From an uncultured Alphaproteobacteria bacterium (GTDB taxonomy: Bacteria > Pseudomonadota > Alphaproteobacteria > Rickettsiales > UBA1997): a DNA stretch of 6,263 nucleotides. The DNA lies in assembly GCA_903858915.1 (NCBI GenBank), contig CAIOKL010000069.1, forward strand, positions 1-6,263, given 5' to 3'. This document shows positions 1 to 5,378 of this stretch, one piece after another (positions within the stretch are counted from its first letter, which is position 1; each line of letters opens with the position of its first letter). The position numbers and the translations under genes are program-made. The notes below the pieces were generated by a model, which was not told the origin of the DNA, made no database searches, and saw nothing but the letters and a program-made list of their open reading frames with translations.

Positions 1-498
1 CGTCGATTTTTCTTGATCTTCCAAATTTAATTTATCAATTTTAGTTAAAACAATTTGGAAAAAAATATTATTTTGAATAAAAATTTCAATTACTTCTAAA
101 TCGTGATTTTTCAAGCCTTTAGTGGCATCAATCAATAAAAAAATTCTTTTTAAATTTGGGCGATTCATCAAATAATCAAAACTTACATCTTGCCAATGTT
201 GAATATTTTTTATTTTGGCTTTGGCGAATCCGTATCCGGGCATATCAACCATCATAAAACCATCGCGAAAACCCGAAATTTTGAAAAAATTTAATTGTCG
301 AGTTCGACCCGGAGTCGAAGAAACGATGGCGATTTTTTTGGCAAAAACTGCGTTAATTAAACTTGATTTTCCAACATTCGAAGCGCCGATGAAAGCGATT
401 TCGGGATAATGATGTTTGGGAATTTGAGAGAAATTATGTGCGCCCGTTAAGAATTCGATTTCGCTGTGAAAAATTTTTCTTGCTTCAACTTTTTTCAT
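1..498 (-). CDS. engB: Ribosome biogenesis GTP-binding protein EngB (YsxC/YihA), C-terminus cut by window edge
   Basis: This is a TRAFAC-class GTPase of the EngB/YsxC/YihA family, which in studied bacteria assists assembly of the large ribosomal subunit in the cytoplasm. The visible 166 codons contain the G1 P-loop GASNVGKSS at residues 38-46, preceded by PEIAF. The switch I segment STPGRTRQLNFF (61-72) carries the G2 threonine, G3 is DMPGYG at 85-90, and G4 is TKID at 152-155. The G5 motif and last helix lie beyond base 1, since the family is usually about 195-210 residues. The ATG at 498-496 places about 37 residues before the P-loop, as expected for the family. It overlaps the 3' end of rimK by 14 nt, so translation is probably coupled. 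No Shine-Dalgarno sequence precedes it. G1 has Ala where many homologues have Arg (GRSNVGKSS), but the residues needed to bind nucleotide are all present. Confidence 0.96.
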   Translation of the reverse strand, partial: MKKVEARKIFHSEIEFLTGAHNFSQIPKHHYPEIAFIGASNVGKSSLINAVFAKKIAIVSSTPGRTRQLNFFKISGFRDGFMMVDMPGYGFAKAKIKNIQHWQDVSFDYLMNRPNLKRIFLLIDATKGLKNHDLEVIEIFIQNNIFFQIVLTKIDKLNLEDQEKST

Positions 499-1378
499 TA
501 TTTTTAAATTTATTTTCCATGAATTCTATCATTTTATCGGCGATATTAATACCGCTGGCGCTTTCAATGCCCTCAAGCCCCGGAGACGAGTTGACCTCGA
601 GAATTTTTGCTCCAGAATTTGAACGAACCATATCAACGCCGGCAACTTCTAAACCAATAATTTTGGCGGCACGAATTGCCAAATCGCGTTCTTCGTCGCT
701 GATTTCAATCGATCGAGCGGTGGCGCCAAGATGAATATTGGCACGAAACTCGCCTTCTTGGGCGGTGCGCTCCATTGATGCCACGACTTTATCGCCAATC
801 ACGAAGCAACGAATATCTTGCCCTTTCGATTCTTTAATATATTGCTGAACTAAAACATCAGCTTTAAGGCTTCGAAAAGCATTAATAACGCTTTCGGCGG
901 CTTTGGTGGTTTCGGCTAAAACAACGCCAACGCCTTTAGTGCCTTCGAGAAGTTTAACAACCAAAGGTGCGCCTCCAACAATTTTTATTAAATCCTTGGT
1001 ATCGTAGGACGAATTGGCGAAAGAAGTAATTGGCAAACCAAGTTTTTGTTGCGCCAAAATTTGCAAAGTATGCAATTTATCGCGTGATTTAGTAATTGCG
1101 TATGAGCTATTTAGGCATCGAATATTCATTACTTCAAATTGTCGAACAATCGCCGTGCCGTAGAATGTCATGGCAGGTTTAATGCGCGGAACGACATAAT
1201 CGATTTTGGTTAATTTTTTGCCTTCATGATGATAAACTTCGCAATTATGCGAAGAGATTTTTATATAACATCCACCAACATTTACGAATTCAATATCATG
1301 TCCACGAGCTTTTGCGGACTCAACAATGCGTTGATTAGAATAGAGGTTGGGGTTAGAAGCTAATAATAGTATTTTCAT
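485..1378 (-). CDS. rimK: RimK-type ATP-grasp alpha-L-glutamate ligase
   Basis: This 297-residue protein matches RimK along its whole length. RimK uses ATP to add glutamate to the C-terminus of ribosomal protein S6 and can also make poly-alpha-glutamate in E. coli. The N-terminal pre-ATP-grasp domain (about 1-95) starts MKILLLASNPNLYS and contains VPRIKPAMTFYGTA (63-76). The ATP-grasp domain has SRDK at 98-101, the ATP-binding lysine in VVKLLEGTKGVGV (140-152), the hinge VQQYI (177-181) and DIRCFV (188-193). The metal-binding residues are D249 (AGVDM), E261 and N263 (EVNSSPGLEG, 261-270). Length and motif spacing match the family, so it should be active. It starts 3 nt after the rimB stop and its end overlaps engB. 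The target cannot be read from the window: S6 is the default, but other RimK relatives modify different substrates. The stop codon is TGA. Confidence 0.96.
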   Translation of the reverse strand: MKILLLASNPNLYSNQRIVESAKARGHDIEFVNVGGCYIKISSHNCEVYHHEGKKLTKIDYVVPRIKPAMTFYGTAIVRQFEVMNIRCLNSSYAITKSRDKLHTLQILAQQKLGLPITSFANSSYDTKDLIKIVGGAPLVVKLLEGTKGVGVVLAETTKAAESVINAFRSLKADVLVQQYIKESKGQDIRCFVIGDKVVASMERTAQEGEFRANIHLGATARSIEISDEERDLAIRAAKIIGLEVAGVDMVRSNSGAKILEVNSSPGLEGIESASGINIADKMIEFMENKFKNNEKS

Positions 1379-1381
1379 AAA

Positions 1382-1885
1382 TTAAATTTCTAATAAATTG
1401 GGTTTGATTTCGCGGTAAAGTTTTAAAACCTTACTTCTTTTTAACTTACCTTGCACAAAAGATTTTGAAATATCAACAATCATTTTTGCTTGCTTAATCG
1501 CTTCGCGACCCAAAAGCATTCGAAATGACATGTTGTCGCGATTTGTCAGAGTAAGCTCAATACGAATTTTATGATCGCCAATTTTTAAATCAGATTTAAT
1601 AACAATTCTTTTTTCTTTTTTGCCACTTGAGTCAGAAACCATTCGACGATCAATTACTCGCGAAATACAACTGCGAACCAATCGTTTATTTTTTTGCAAA
1701 GGATGAATGTCGAAACGAACATATTCAACATCTTCAATGTAAAAAGTTTCAATGTTGAAAGCATGAAGTGCTGAAGTTTTGGCTCCCGTATCGATTTTAC
1801 CTTTAATGGCTGGCAAGGCAATGCAGTCAAGGCTAAACCACTCTTTCCAACCGATGATTTTTTTGGTTTTTTTGATGGTTTTCAT
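1382..1885 (-). CDS. rimB: RimB-like retropepsin-fold aspartic protease (family often labelled 'ATP-dependent zinc protease')
   Basis: This 167-residue protein belongs to the family annotated as RimB, RloA or 'ATP-dependent zinc protease' (Pfam Zn_protease). The family has a retropepsin-like fold, and the older zinc-protease name is probably a misnomer. The active-site signature is KIDTGAKTSALHA at 30-42, with D32 of DTGA as the presumed catalytic aspartate of a homodimer. Other family landmarks are IGWKEW (11-16), VSDSSGKKEKRIVI (83-96) and the flap-to-core segment TNRDNMSFRMLLGREAI (114-130), where LLGR is diagnostic. No signal peptide or membrane segment is visible, so it should be cytoplasmic. 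The start ATG overlaps the kdsB stop as ATGA, and rimK follows after 3 nt. In gammaproteobacteria this protein is encoded beside RimK and takes part in the same S6 glutamylation system. The pairing here supports trimming or processing of RimK products, which is an inference. Confidence 0.9.
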   Translation of the reverse strand: MKTIKKTKKIIGWKEWFSLDCIALPAIKGKIDTGAKTSALHAFNIETFYIEDVEYVRFDIHPLQKNKRLVRSCISRVIDRRMVSDSSGKKEKRIVIKSDLKIGDHKIRIELTLTNRDNMSFRMLLGREAIKQAKMIVDISKSFVQGKLKRSKVLKLYREIKPNLLEI

Positions 1886-2610
1886 CGTGATTTAATGAGA
1901 TTAATAACTTTATCTAAATCTTCTTGCGTATCAACCGAAAGTGGATGAGCATCGACAATTTTTACGGCAATTTTCAGGCCATTTTCAAGGGCGCGAAGTT
2001 GCTCAAGACTTTCGCGTTTTTCAAGAGGCGAGGGCGTTAAATTTATAAATTTTTCAAGAGCATTTTTTTTGTAAGCATAAATGCCAATATGATGAAAATA
2101 ATCATCATTGATATTTTTAGAAAAAGGAATTGCCGACCTTGAAAAATAAAGCGCTAAACCATTTTGTGCTAAAGCAATTTTTACAACATTTGGATTGTTA
2201 ATTTCAGAAATATCGGTGATTTTCGAAGCAACCGTGGCAATATCGCAATCATTTTCTAAAGCTAAATTTGTGCATTCAATAATCACTCTCGGATCAATAT
2301 TTGGTAGGTCGCCTTGTACATTTACAATAATATCAAAATCTTCATTTAATAATTTGTACGCGGAATAAATACGATCGGTTCCGGATCGTAAATCGGGATT
2401 TGTTAAAATATATTTTCCACCAAATTTTTTAACCTCATCGGCGATTTTTTCACCATCGGTCGCAATAAAAACTTCGCCTAAATTAGCTTTTGAAGCCTGT
2501 TCATAAACTCTTTGAATCATGGTTTTACCTTCAATCATCGCCAATGGTTTGTTGGGCAATCTTGTTGATGCGAGCCTTGCGGGAATTATGATTATAACTT
2601 TTTTTTTCAT
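1882..2610 (-). CDS. kdsB: 3-deoxy-manno-octulosonate cytidylyltransferase (CMP-Kdo synthetase)
   Basis: KdsB activates Kdo with CTP to form CMP-Kdo, the donor for the inner core of lipopolysaccharide, in the cytoplasm. The 242-residue protein has the nucleotidyltransferase signature IPARLASTRLPNKPL (9-23), SGTDR (76-80), VNVQGD (96-101, with D101 as a metal ligand), HIGIYAY (174-180), the motif SPLEKRESLEQLRALE (194-209) and SVDTQEDL (225-232), where D227 is the second metal ligand. The residue after QGD is Leu rather than the Glu of E. coli, which I recall as usual in alphaproteobacteria. I chose the ATG at 2610; a TTG directly before it (2613) would add one residue but has no better ribosome site. 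It is the first gene of the leftward run and overlaps rimB by 4 nt. Its presence is the best single indicator that the organism makes LPS. The stop codon is TGA. Confidence 0.97.
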   Translation of the reverse strand: MKKKVIIIIPARLASTRLPNKPLAMIEGKTMIQRVYEQASKANLGEVFIATDGEKIADEVKKFGGKYILTNPDLRSGTDRIYSAYKLLNEDFDIIVNVQGDLPNIDPRVIIECTNLALENDCDIATVASKITDISEINNPNVVKIALAQNGLALYFSRSAIPFSKNINDDYFHHIGIYAYKKNALEKFINLTPSPLEKRESLEQLRALENGLKIAVKIVDAHPLSVDTQEDLDKVINLIKSR

Positions 2611-2824
2611 CAATTAAAAATATTTGTTTTCAAGTTAATTGGTAATGTTTAAGAAAATTTTTATAAAAGTGATTGCAATTTAAGTTTGGATTTTTAAAAA
2701 TATCACCCTTGTTTAAAAAACAAAAACAAAAATATCATTTTCTTTTACAATTTTATTTTTTAAAATTTAACTTGGAATTGATTTTATTTAAGTTTGAATA
2801 TTTATTTTACTTCTTCACTTTGAA
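2611..2824. other. AT-rich divergent intergenic region between kdsB and tRNA-Lys
   Basis: These 214 bases separate the leftward kdsB run from the rightward tRNA gene, so they should contain both promoters. The composition is extremely AT-rich, with long A and T runs, and many positions resemble a -10 box by chance. I find no convincing -35/-10 pair on either strand and no open reading frame. A small perfect hairpin (TTGTTT, 3-nt loop, AAACAA) lies at 2709-2723. The 10-mer TTTAAGTTTG occurs at 2679 and 2787. Both could be chance in this composition. Confidence 0.6.
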
Positions 2825-2900
2825 GAGCACGTAGCTCAGTCGGTAGAGCACCTCACTTTTAATGAGGTTGTCGTTGGTTCGATTCCAACCGTGCTCACCA
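2825..2900 (+). tRNA. tRNA-Lys(UUU), complete, CCA encoded
   Basis: A complete 76-nt cloverleaf. The acceptor stem GAGCACG (2825-2831) pairs perfectly with CGTGCTC (2890-2896), followed by discriminator A and an encoded CCA (2898-2900). The D arm contains GCTC-AGTCGGTA-GAGC. The anticodon stem CCTCA/TGAGG (2851-2855/2863-2867) closes a 7-nt loop CTTTTAA, placing anticodon TTT at 2858-2860, which specifies lysine. The variable loop is TTGTC. The T arm is GTTGG-TTCGATT-CCAAC (2873-2889). It lies alone between the two divergent gene runs and reads rightward. UUU would read both Lys codons through wobble, and AAA is the dominant Lys codon in the neighbouring genes. Confidence 0.97.
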
Positions 2901-2907
2901 TCATTTT

Positions 2908-2942
2908 ATACAAAAACCAACCAAAAAATTTTAATTTTGTAT
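2908..2942 (+). terminator. Possible weak terminator downstream of tRNA-Lys
   Basis: ATACAAAA (2908-2915) is perfectly complementary to TTTTGTAT (2935-2942), giving an 8-bp stem with a 19-nt loop, followed by the T-rich stretch CATTTTATTT. It begins 7 nt after the tRNA CCA, where a terminator or processing signal is expected. The stem is almost all A-T and the loop is long, so the predicted hairpin is weak. The region composition makes such matches likely by chance. Orientation is inferred from the tRNA. Confidence 0.3.
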
Positions 2943-2946
2943 CATT

Positions 2947-2966
2947 TTATTTAAAAAATTAAATAA
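2947..2966. repeat. AT-only inverted repeat, 8-bp arms
   Basis: TTATTTAA (2947-2954) and TTAAATAA (2959-2966) form perfect 8-bp arms around a 4-nt A loop. There is no T-run after the downstream arm, so it is a poor rightward terminator. It could be a regulator-binding palindrome or a chance product of the AT-rich background. Confidence 0.45.
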
Positions 2967-2979
2967 GATATAAATTGTG

Positions 2980-3007
2980 TTGATATGATTTATAAAAAAA
3001 ATATCTT
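2980..3007 (+). promoter_or_regulatory. Weak candidate promoter for ppsR and downstream genes
   Basis: TTGATA (2980-2985) matches the sigma-70 -35 consensus at 5 of 6 positions. A 16-nt spacer separates it from TATCTT (3002-3007), which matches the -10 consensus at 4 of 6. Transcription would start near 3014, leaving a leader of about 65 nt before the ppsR ATG. It overlaps the inverted repeat at 2988-3016. In sequence this AT-rich, one such match is not strong evidence. Confidence 0.25.
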
Positions 3008-3016
3008 TTTATAAAT
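2988..3016. repeat. AT-only inverted repeat, perfect 11-bp arms, upstream of ppsR
   Basis: ATTTATAAAAA (2988-2998) and TTTTTATAAAT (3006-3016) are perfect complements around a 7-nt spacer, ending 63 nt before the ppsR start. As RNA it would form an all A-U hairpin; as DNA it could be an operator. No G or C falls in either arm, so a chance origin is a real possibility. It is the longest perfect palindrome I saw outside genes in the window. Confidence 0.5.
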
Positions 3017-3079
3017 AATTTGATTGATTTTTTTTCTAAAAACAAAAAACTTGGAATTAAACTTATAAAACTTTTTGTA

Positions 3080-3913
3080 ATGGGAAAAAAAACTATAAAT
3101 CTGCATTTAATTTCTGATTCAACTGGAGAAACTCTTAGTTCGGTTGCGAGAGCTGTGTTGTCGCAATTTGAAAAAGTTGAATCAAATGATTTTATTTGGT
3201 CGTTAATTCGCACCAAACCGCAGTTGGAAAGGGTTTTGGAGGCTATTTCTAAACAACCGGGAATAGTTCTTTATACAATTATGCATGACGAATTAGTTGA
3301 GGATTTGCGCAAAAAATGTTTTGAATTGCAATTGCCATGCATTCCAGTTTTATCGCATATAATCGCTGAATTTTCAAATTATTTAAAAGAAGATATTGGT
3401 CATGTAATTGGTAGACAACATTTACTTGATAACCAATATTTTTCAAGAGTTGAGGCGATAAGTTATACAATTACTCACGATGACGGGCAGTCTAGTTGGG
3501 ATTTGTATGAAGCCGATATTGTGATTGTTGGAGTTTCACGCACTTCGAAATCACCGACTTCGGTTTATTTATCGTGTCGCGGATACAAGGTTGCAAATGT
3601 TCCATTTGTTTCTCTTGAAACTATTCCAAGCTCACTTTATGAATTAAAAAAACCCTTAATCGTTGGATTGATTATCAATCCAGAAAAATTGGTTCAAATT
3701 CGTCAATCGCGATTAGCTTCTATCGGTCAAGAAGCTGTGAGTGATTACATCGATATTGAATCAATTAAAGTAGAAGTTGCCGAATCGCGCAAGCTTTTCG
3801 CGAAGCTTAACTGCTCTATAATTGATGTTACTAAAAGATCAGTTGAAGAAACTTCTGCTAAAATAATTCAACTCTTGCAAGAAAAAAAGTTGAAAGAAAA
3901 GTTGGTTAATTAA
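3080..3913 (+). CDS. ppsR: Pyruvate,phosphate dikinase / PEP synthase regulatory protein (DUF299 kinase-pyrophosphorylase)
   Basis: This 277-residue protein belongs to the bifunctional regulator family PDRP/PpsR (YdiA, DUF299). Family members inactivate pyruvate,phosphate dikinase or PEP synthase by ADP-dependent phosphorylation of an active-site threonine and reactivate it by Pi-dependent phosphorolysis, controlling pyruvate/PEP interconversion. From the ATG at 3080 the N-terminus is followed by the hallmark LHLISDSTGETLSSVARA (8-25). Further landmarks are FSRVEAISYTITHDDG (121-136) and the P-loop GVSRTSKSPTS (151-161). The length equals that of E. coli YdiA. An in-frame TTG at 3020 would add 20 residues, but that extension is basic and hydrophobic, lies outside the family's usual start and has no ribosome site, so I prefer 3080. 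The symbol follows the E. coli name; the partner enzyme is not in the window and could be PpdK or PpsA. The next gene starts 25 nt after its stop, so cotranscription is likely. Confidence 0.94.
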   Translation: MGKKTINLHLISDSTGETLSSVARAVLSQFEKVESNDFIWSLIRTKPQLERVLEAISKQPGIVLYTIMHDELVEDLRKKCFELQLPCIPVLSHIIAEFSNYLKEDIGHVIGRQHLLDNQYFSRVEAISYTITHDDGQSSWDLYEADIVIVGVSRTSKSPTSVYLSCRGYKVANVPFVSLETIPSSLYELKKPLIVGLIINPEKLVQIRQSRLASIGQEAVSDYIDIESIKVEVAESRKLFAKLNCSIIDVTKRSVEETSAKIIQLLQEKKLKEKLVN

Positions 3914-3938
3914 GTGTAAATTTAATTTTTTTATAAAT

Positions 3939-5378
3939 ATGGTTAAAAGAACTATTTTAATTGTCGATGATGAGCCTACACAGCGTAAGGTAATTAGTCA
4001 CTTCATTGAAAATCTTGGTCACAATTATTTAGTGATGTCAAGTGGCATGGAAGTTGTTGATTTTTTTATGAATCGCAAAGTTTTAAAAGGCATTTCATGT
4101 CACGATGTTGATGTGATGTTACTTGATTTATCAATGCCCGACCTCGATGGCTTAACGGTTTTAAAGCAAATAAATTCTATAAAAGGAGATTTGCAAGTTA
4201 TAGTTTTAACGGCAAATCAAGATGTTAATTTAGCAATTACCGCAATTAATTATGGCGCGATTGATTACATAGTTAAGGGCGAGAATGATATTTTTGCGCG
4301 CGTTACCGCCTCAATCAATAACGCCATTGAAAAGAAAAATTTAAAATATCAAGTTTCGCATTTGGCGCGTAAGGGCAAAGACCAAGTGGCATTTTCGGAT
4401 ATAATTGGACAAAGCGAGCCAATTTTGAATTCGATTCGTTTAGCAAAAAAAGTTGTTAATTCAAATATTTCAATTTTAATTGAAGGACCGCGCGGTTCGG
4501 GAAAAGAGCTTTTGGCTCGCGCTATTCATGGCTCAAGTCCTAGTTCGGGTAAGCCATTTATTGTGGTCGATTGTGATTTACTAAAAACCACTAATGGCGA
4601 AGAAGAATTATTTGGTTCCGAAAAATATGTCGCCGACGGTTCGTTTAAAAATATCGGTAAAATTCGTGAAGCCAATAATGGCACAATTTATCTTGAAAAA
4701 ATTGAAACTTTGCGCACCGATTTGCAAGTGAAATTATTGCGCTTCATGCAAGAAGGTGAATTCGTGCCGGTCGCGGGAAAATATCCGGTTAAAGTCAATG
4801 CGAGAGTAATCGCCTCAAGCACGCGCGACTTACAAAAACTTGTCCAAATTAAAAAATTTCGCGAAGATTTATATTATCGAATTTCAGCTTTTCCAATTAA
4901 AATGCCCGATTTAAAAGAGCGCGGAGAAGCCGATATAGCTTTGCTTGCCGAAAATTTCTGTCGTGATTTTTCGATAAATGAAAATAAGAAAATAAAAACT
5001 ATTACGCTCGACGCGATTTATCTTCTTCACAATTATGATTGGGAAGATAATGTGCGCCAATTAAAAAATTCTATTTTCCGTGCGGTGGTGCTTTGTGATG
5101 GCGATATTCTTAAGCCCGAACATTTCCCACATTTACTCCACAAAGAAAGTAGTAGCTTAACTAAAGCCAAGGCAATTATCAAAAAAAGCTCCGATATTAA
5201 TAGCGAACTTGTTGATATTTTTGACGATGAAGGAAAATGCAAAACGCTTGAATCAATCGAAGAAGAAATTATTCGTCGCCTAGTTAACATCTACAACGGC
5301 AACCTTTCAGAAGTTGCGAAGCAACTTGAAATTGGGCGCTCAACTATTTATCGTAAATTGAAAATTGTAGGTGAATAA
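3939..5378 (+). CDS. NtrC-architecture response regulator (receiver, AAA+, Fis HTH) with degenerate sigma-54 and Walker B motifs
   Basis: A 479-residue regulator with three domains. The receiver (about 4-130) has the acidic pair D10/D11, phospho-acceptor D63 (LLDLSMPDLDG), T91 and K113. The AAA+ domain (about 153-395) has IIGQS, Walker A GPRGSGKE (183-190), the arginine-finger segment FREDLYYR (308-315) and the sensor II arginine R373 in DNVRQLKN. The C-terminal Fis-type helix-turn-helix (about 438-479) ends EIGRSTIYRKLKIVG. It resembles an alphaproteobacterial 'sigma-54-dependent Fis family regulator' group. Three hallmarks are changed. The GAFTGA loop that contacts sigma-54 reads YVADGS (230-235). 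Walker B GTLFLDEI reads GTIYLEKI (248-255), losing the DE pair. The sensor I Asn is Thr (T295). The frame is open throughout, so this is not simple decay. It probably controls transcription without sigma-54, perhaps as a phosphorylation-gated DNA binder. Its cognate kinase is not in the window. No Shine-Dalgarno sequence is visible. Confidence 0.9.
   Translation: MVKRTILIVDDEPTQRKVISHFIENLGHNYLVMSSGMEVVDFFMNRKVLKGISCHDVDVMLLDLSMPDLDGLTVLKQINSIKGDLQVIVLTANQDVNLAITAINYGAIDYIVKGENDIFARVTASINNAIEKKNLKYQVSHLARKGKDQVAFSDIIGQSEPILNSIRLAKKVVNSNISILIEGPRGSGKELLARAIHGSSPSSGKPFIVVDCDLLKTTNGEEELFGSEKYVADGSFKNIGKIREANNGTIYLEKIETLRTDLQVKLLRFMQEGEFVPVAGKYPVKVNARVIASSTRDLQKLVQIKKFREDLYYRISAFPIKMPDLKERGEADIALLAENFCRDFSINENKKIKTITLDAIYLLHNYDWEDNVRQLKNSIFRAVVLCDGDILKPEHFPHLLHKESSSLTKAKAIIKKSSDINSELVDIFDDEGKCKTLESIEEEIIRRLVNIYNGNLSEVAKQLEIGRSTIYRKLKIVGE
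5369..5373 (+). promoter_or_regulatory. Shine-Dalgarno-like site for galU
   Basis: AGGTG lies 4 nt before the galU ATG, inside the last codons of the response regulator. It matches part of the canonical AAGGAGGTG complement of the 16S rRNA 3' end. It is the only credible ribosome-binding site I found before any gene in the window, and it supports the 5378 start and translational coupling through TAATG. Confidence 0.5.

Noticed and set aside
438..734. Plus-strand 98-codon open frame
   Set aside because: It is antisense to rimK and engB, both strongly supported, and its product resembles no family.
2611..2613. TTG one codon upstream as kdsB start
   Set aside because: The adjacent ATG at 2610 is a better start codon and gives the usual N-terminus.
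2679..2796. Direct repeat TTTAAGTTTG (2679-2688 and 2787-2796)
   Set aside because: Ten AT-dominated bases repeated once over 108 nt are easily expected by chance; the flanks diverge.
2772..2801. TTGGAA with an 18-nt spacer and GAATAT as a tRNA-Lys promoter
   Set aside because: The -10 matches consensus at only 3 of 6 positions, which is no better than background in this AT-rich stretch.
3020..3079. TTG-initiated 20-residue N-terminal extension of ppsR
   Set aside because: The family starts shortly before the LHLISDSTGET motif, the ATG at 3080 gives exactly the usual length, and the extension has no ribosome site and overlaps near the promoter and palindrome region.
2611..3079. CtrA-type TTAA-N7-TTAA sites, sought because of the alphaproteobacterial flavour
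   Set aside because: Several TTAA words occur, but none of the pairs I checked has the 7-nt spacing.
2959..3216. Minus-strand 85-codon open frame over the ppsR start
   Set aside because: It is antisense to the well-supported ppsR coding sequence, has no recognisable family and is rich in low-complexity residues.
5033..5290. Minus-strand 85-codon open frame
   Set aside because: It is a shadow of the response regulator HTH region; its Ser/Leu-rich product is typical of antisense translation.
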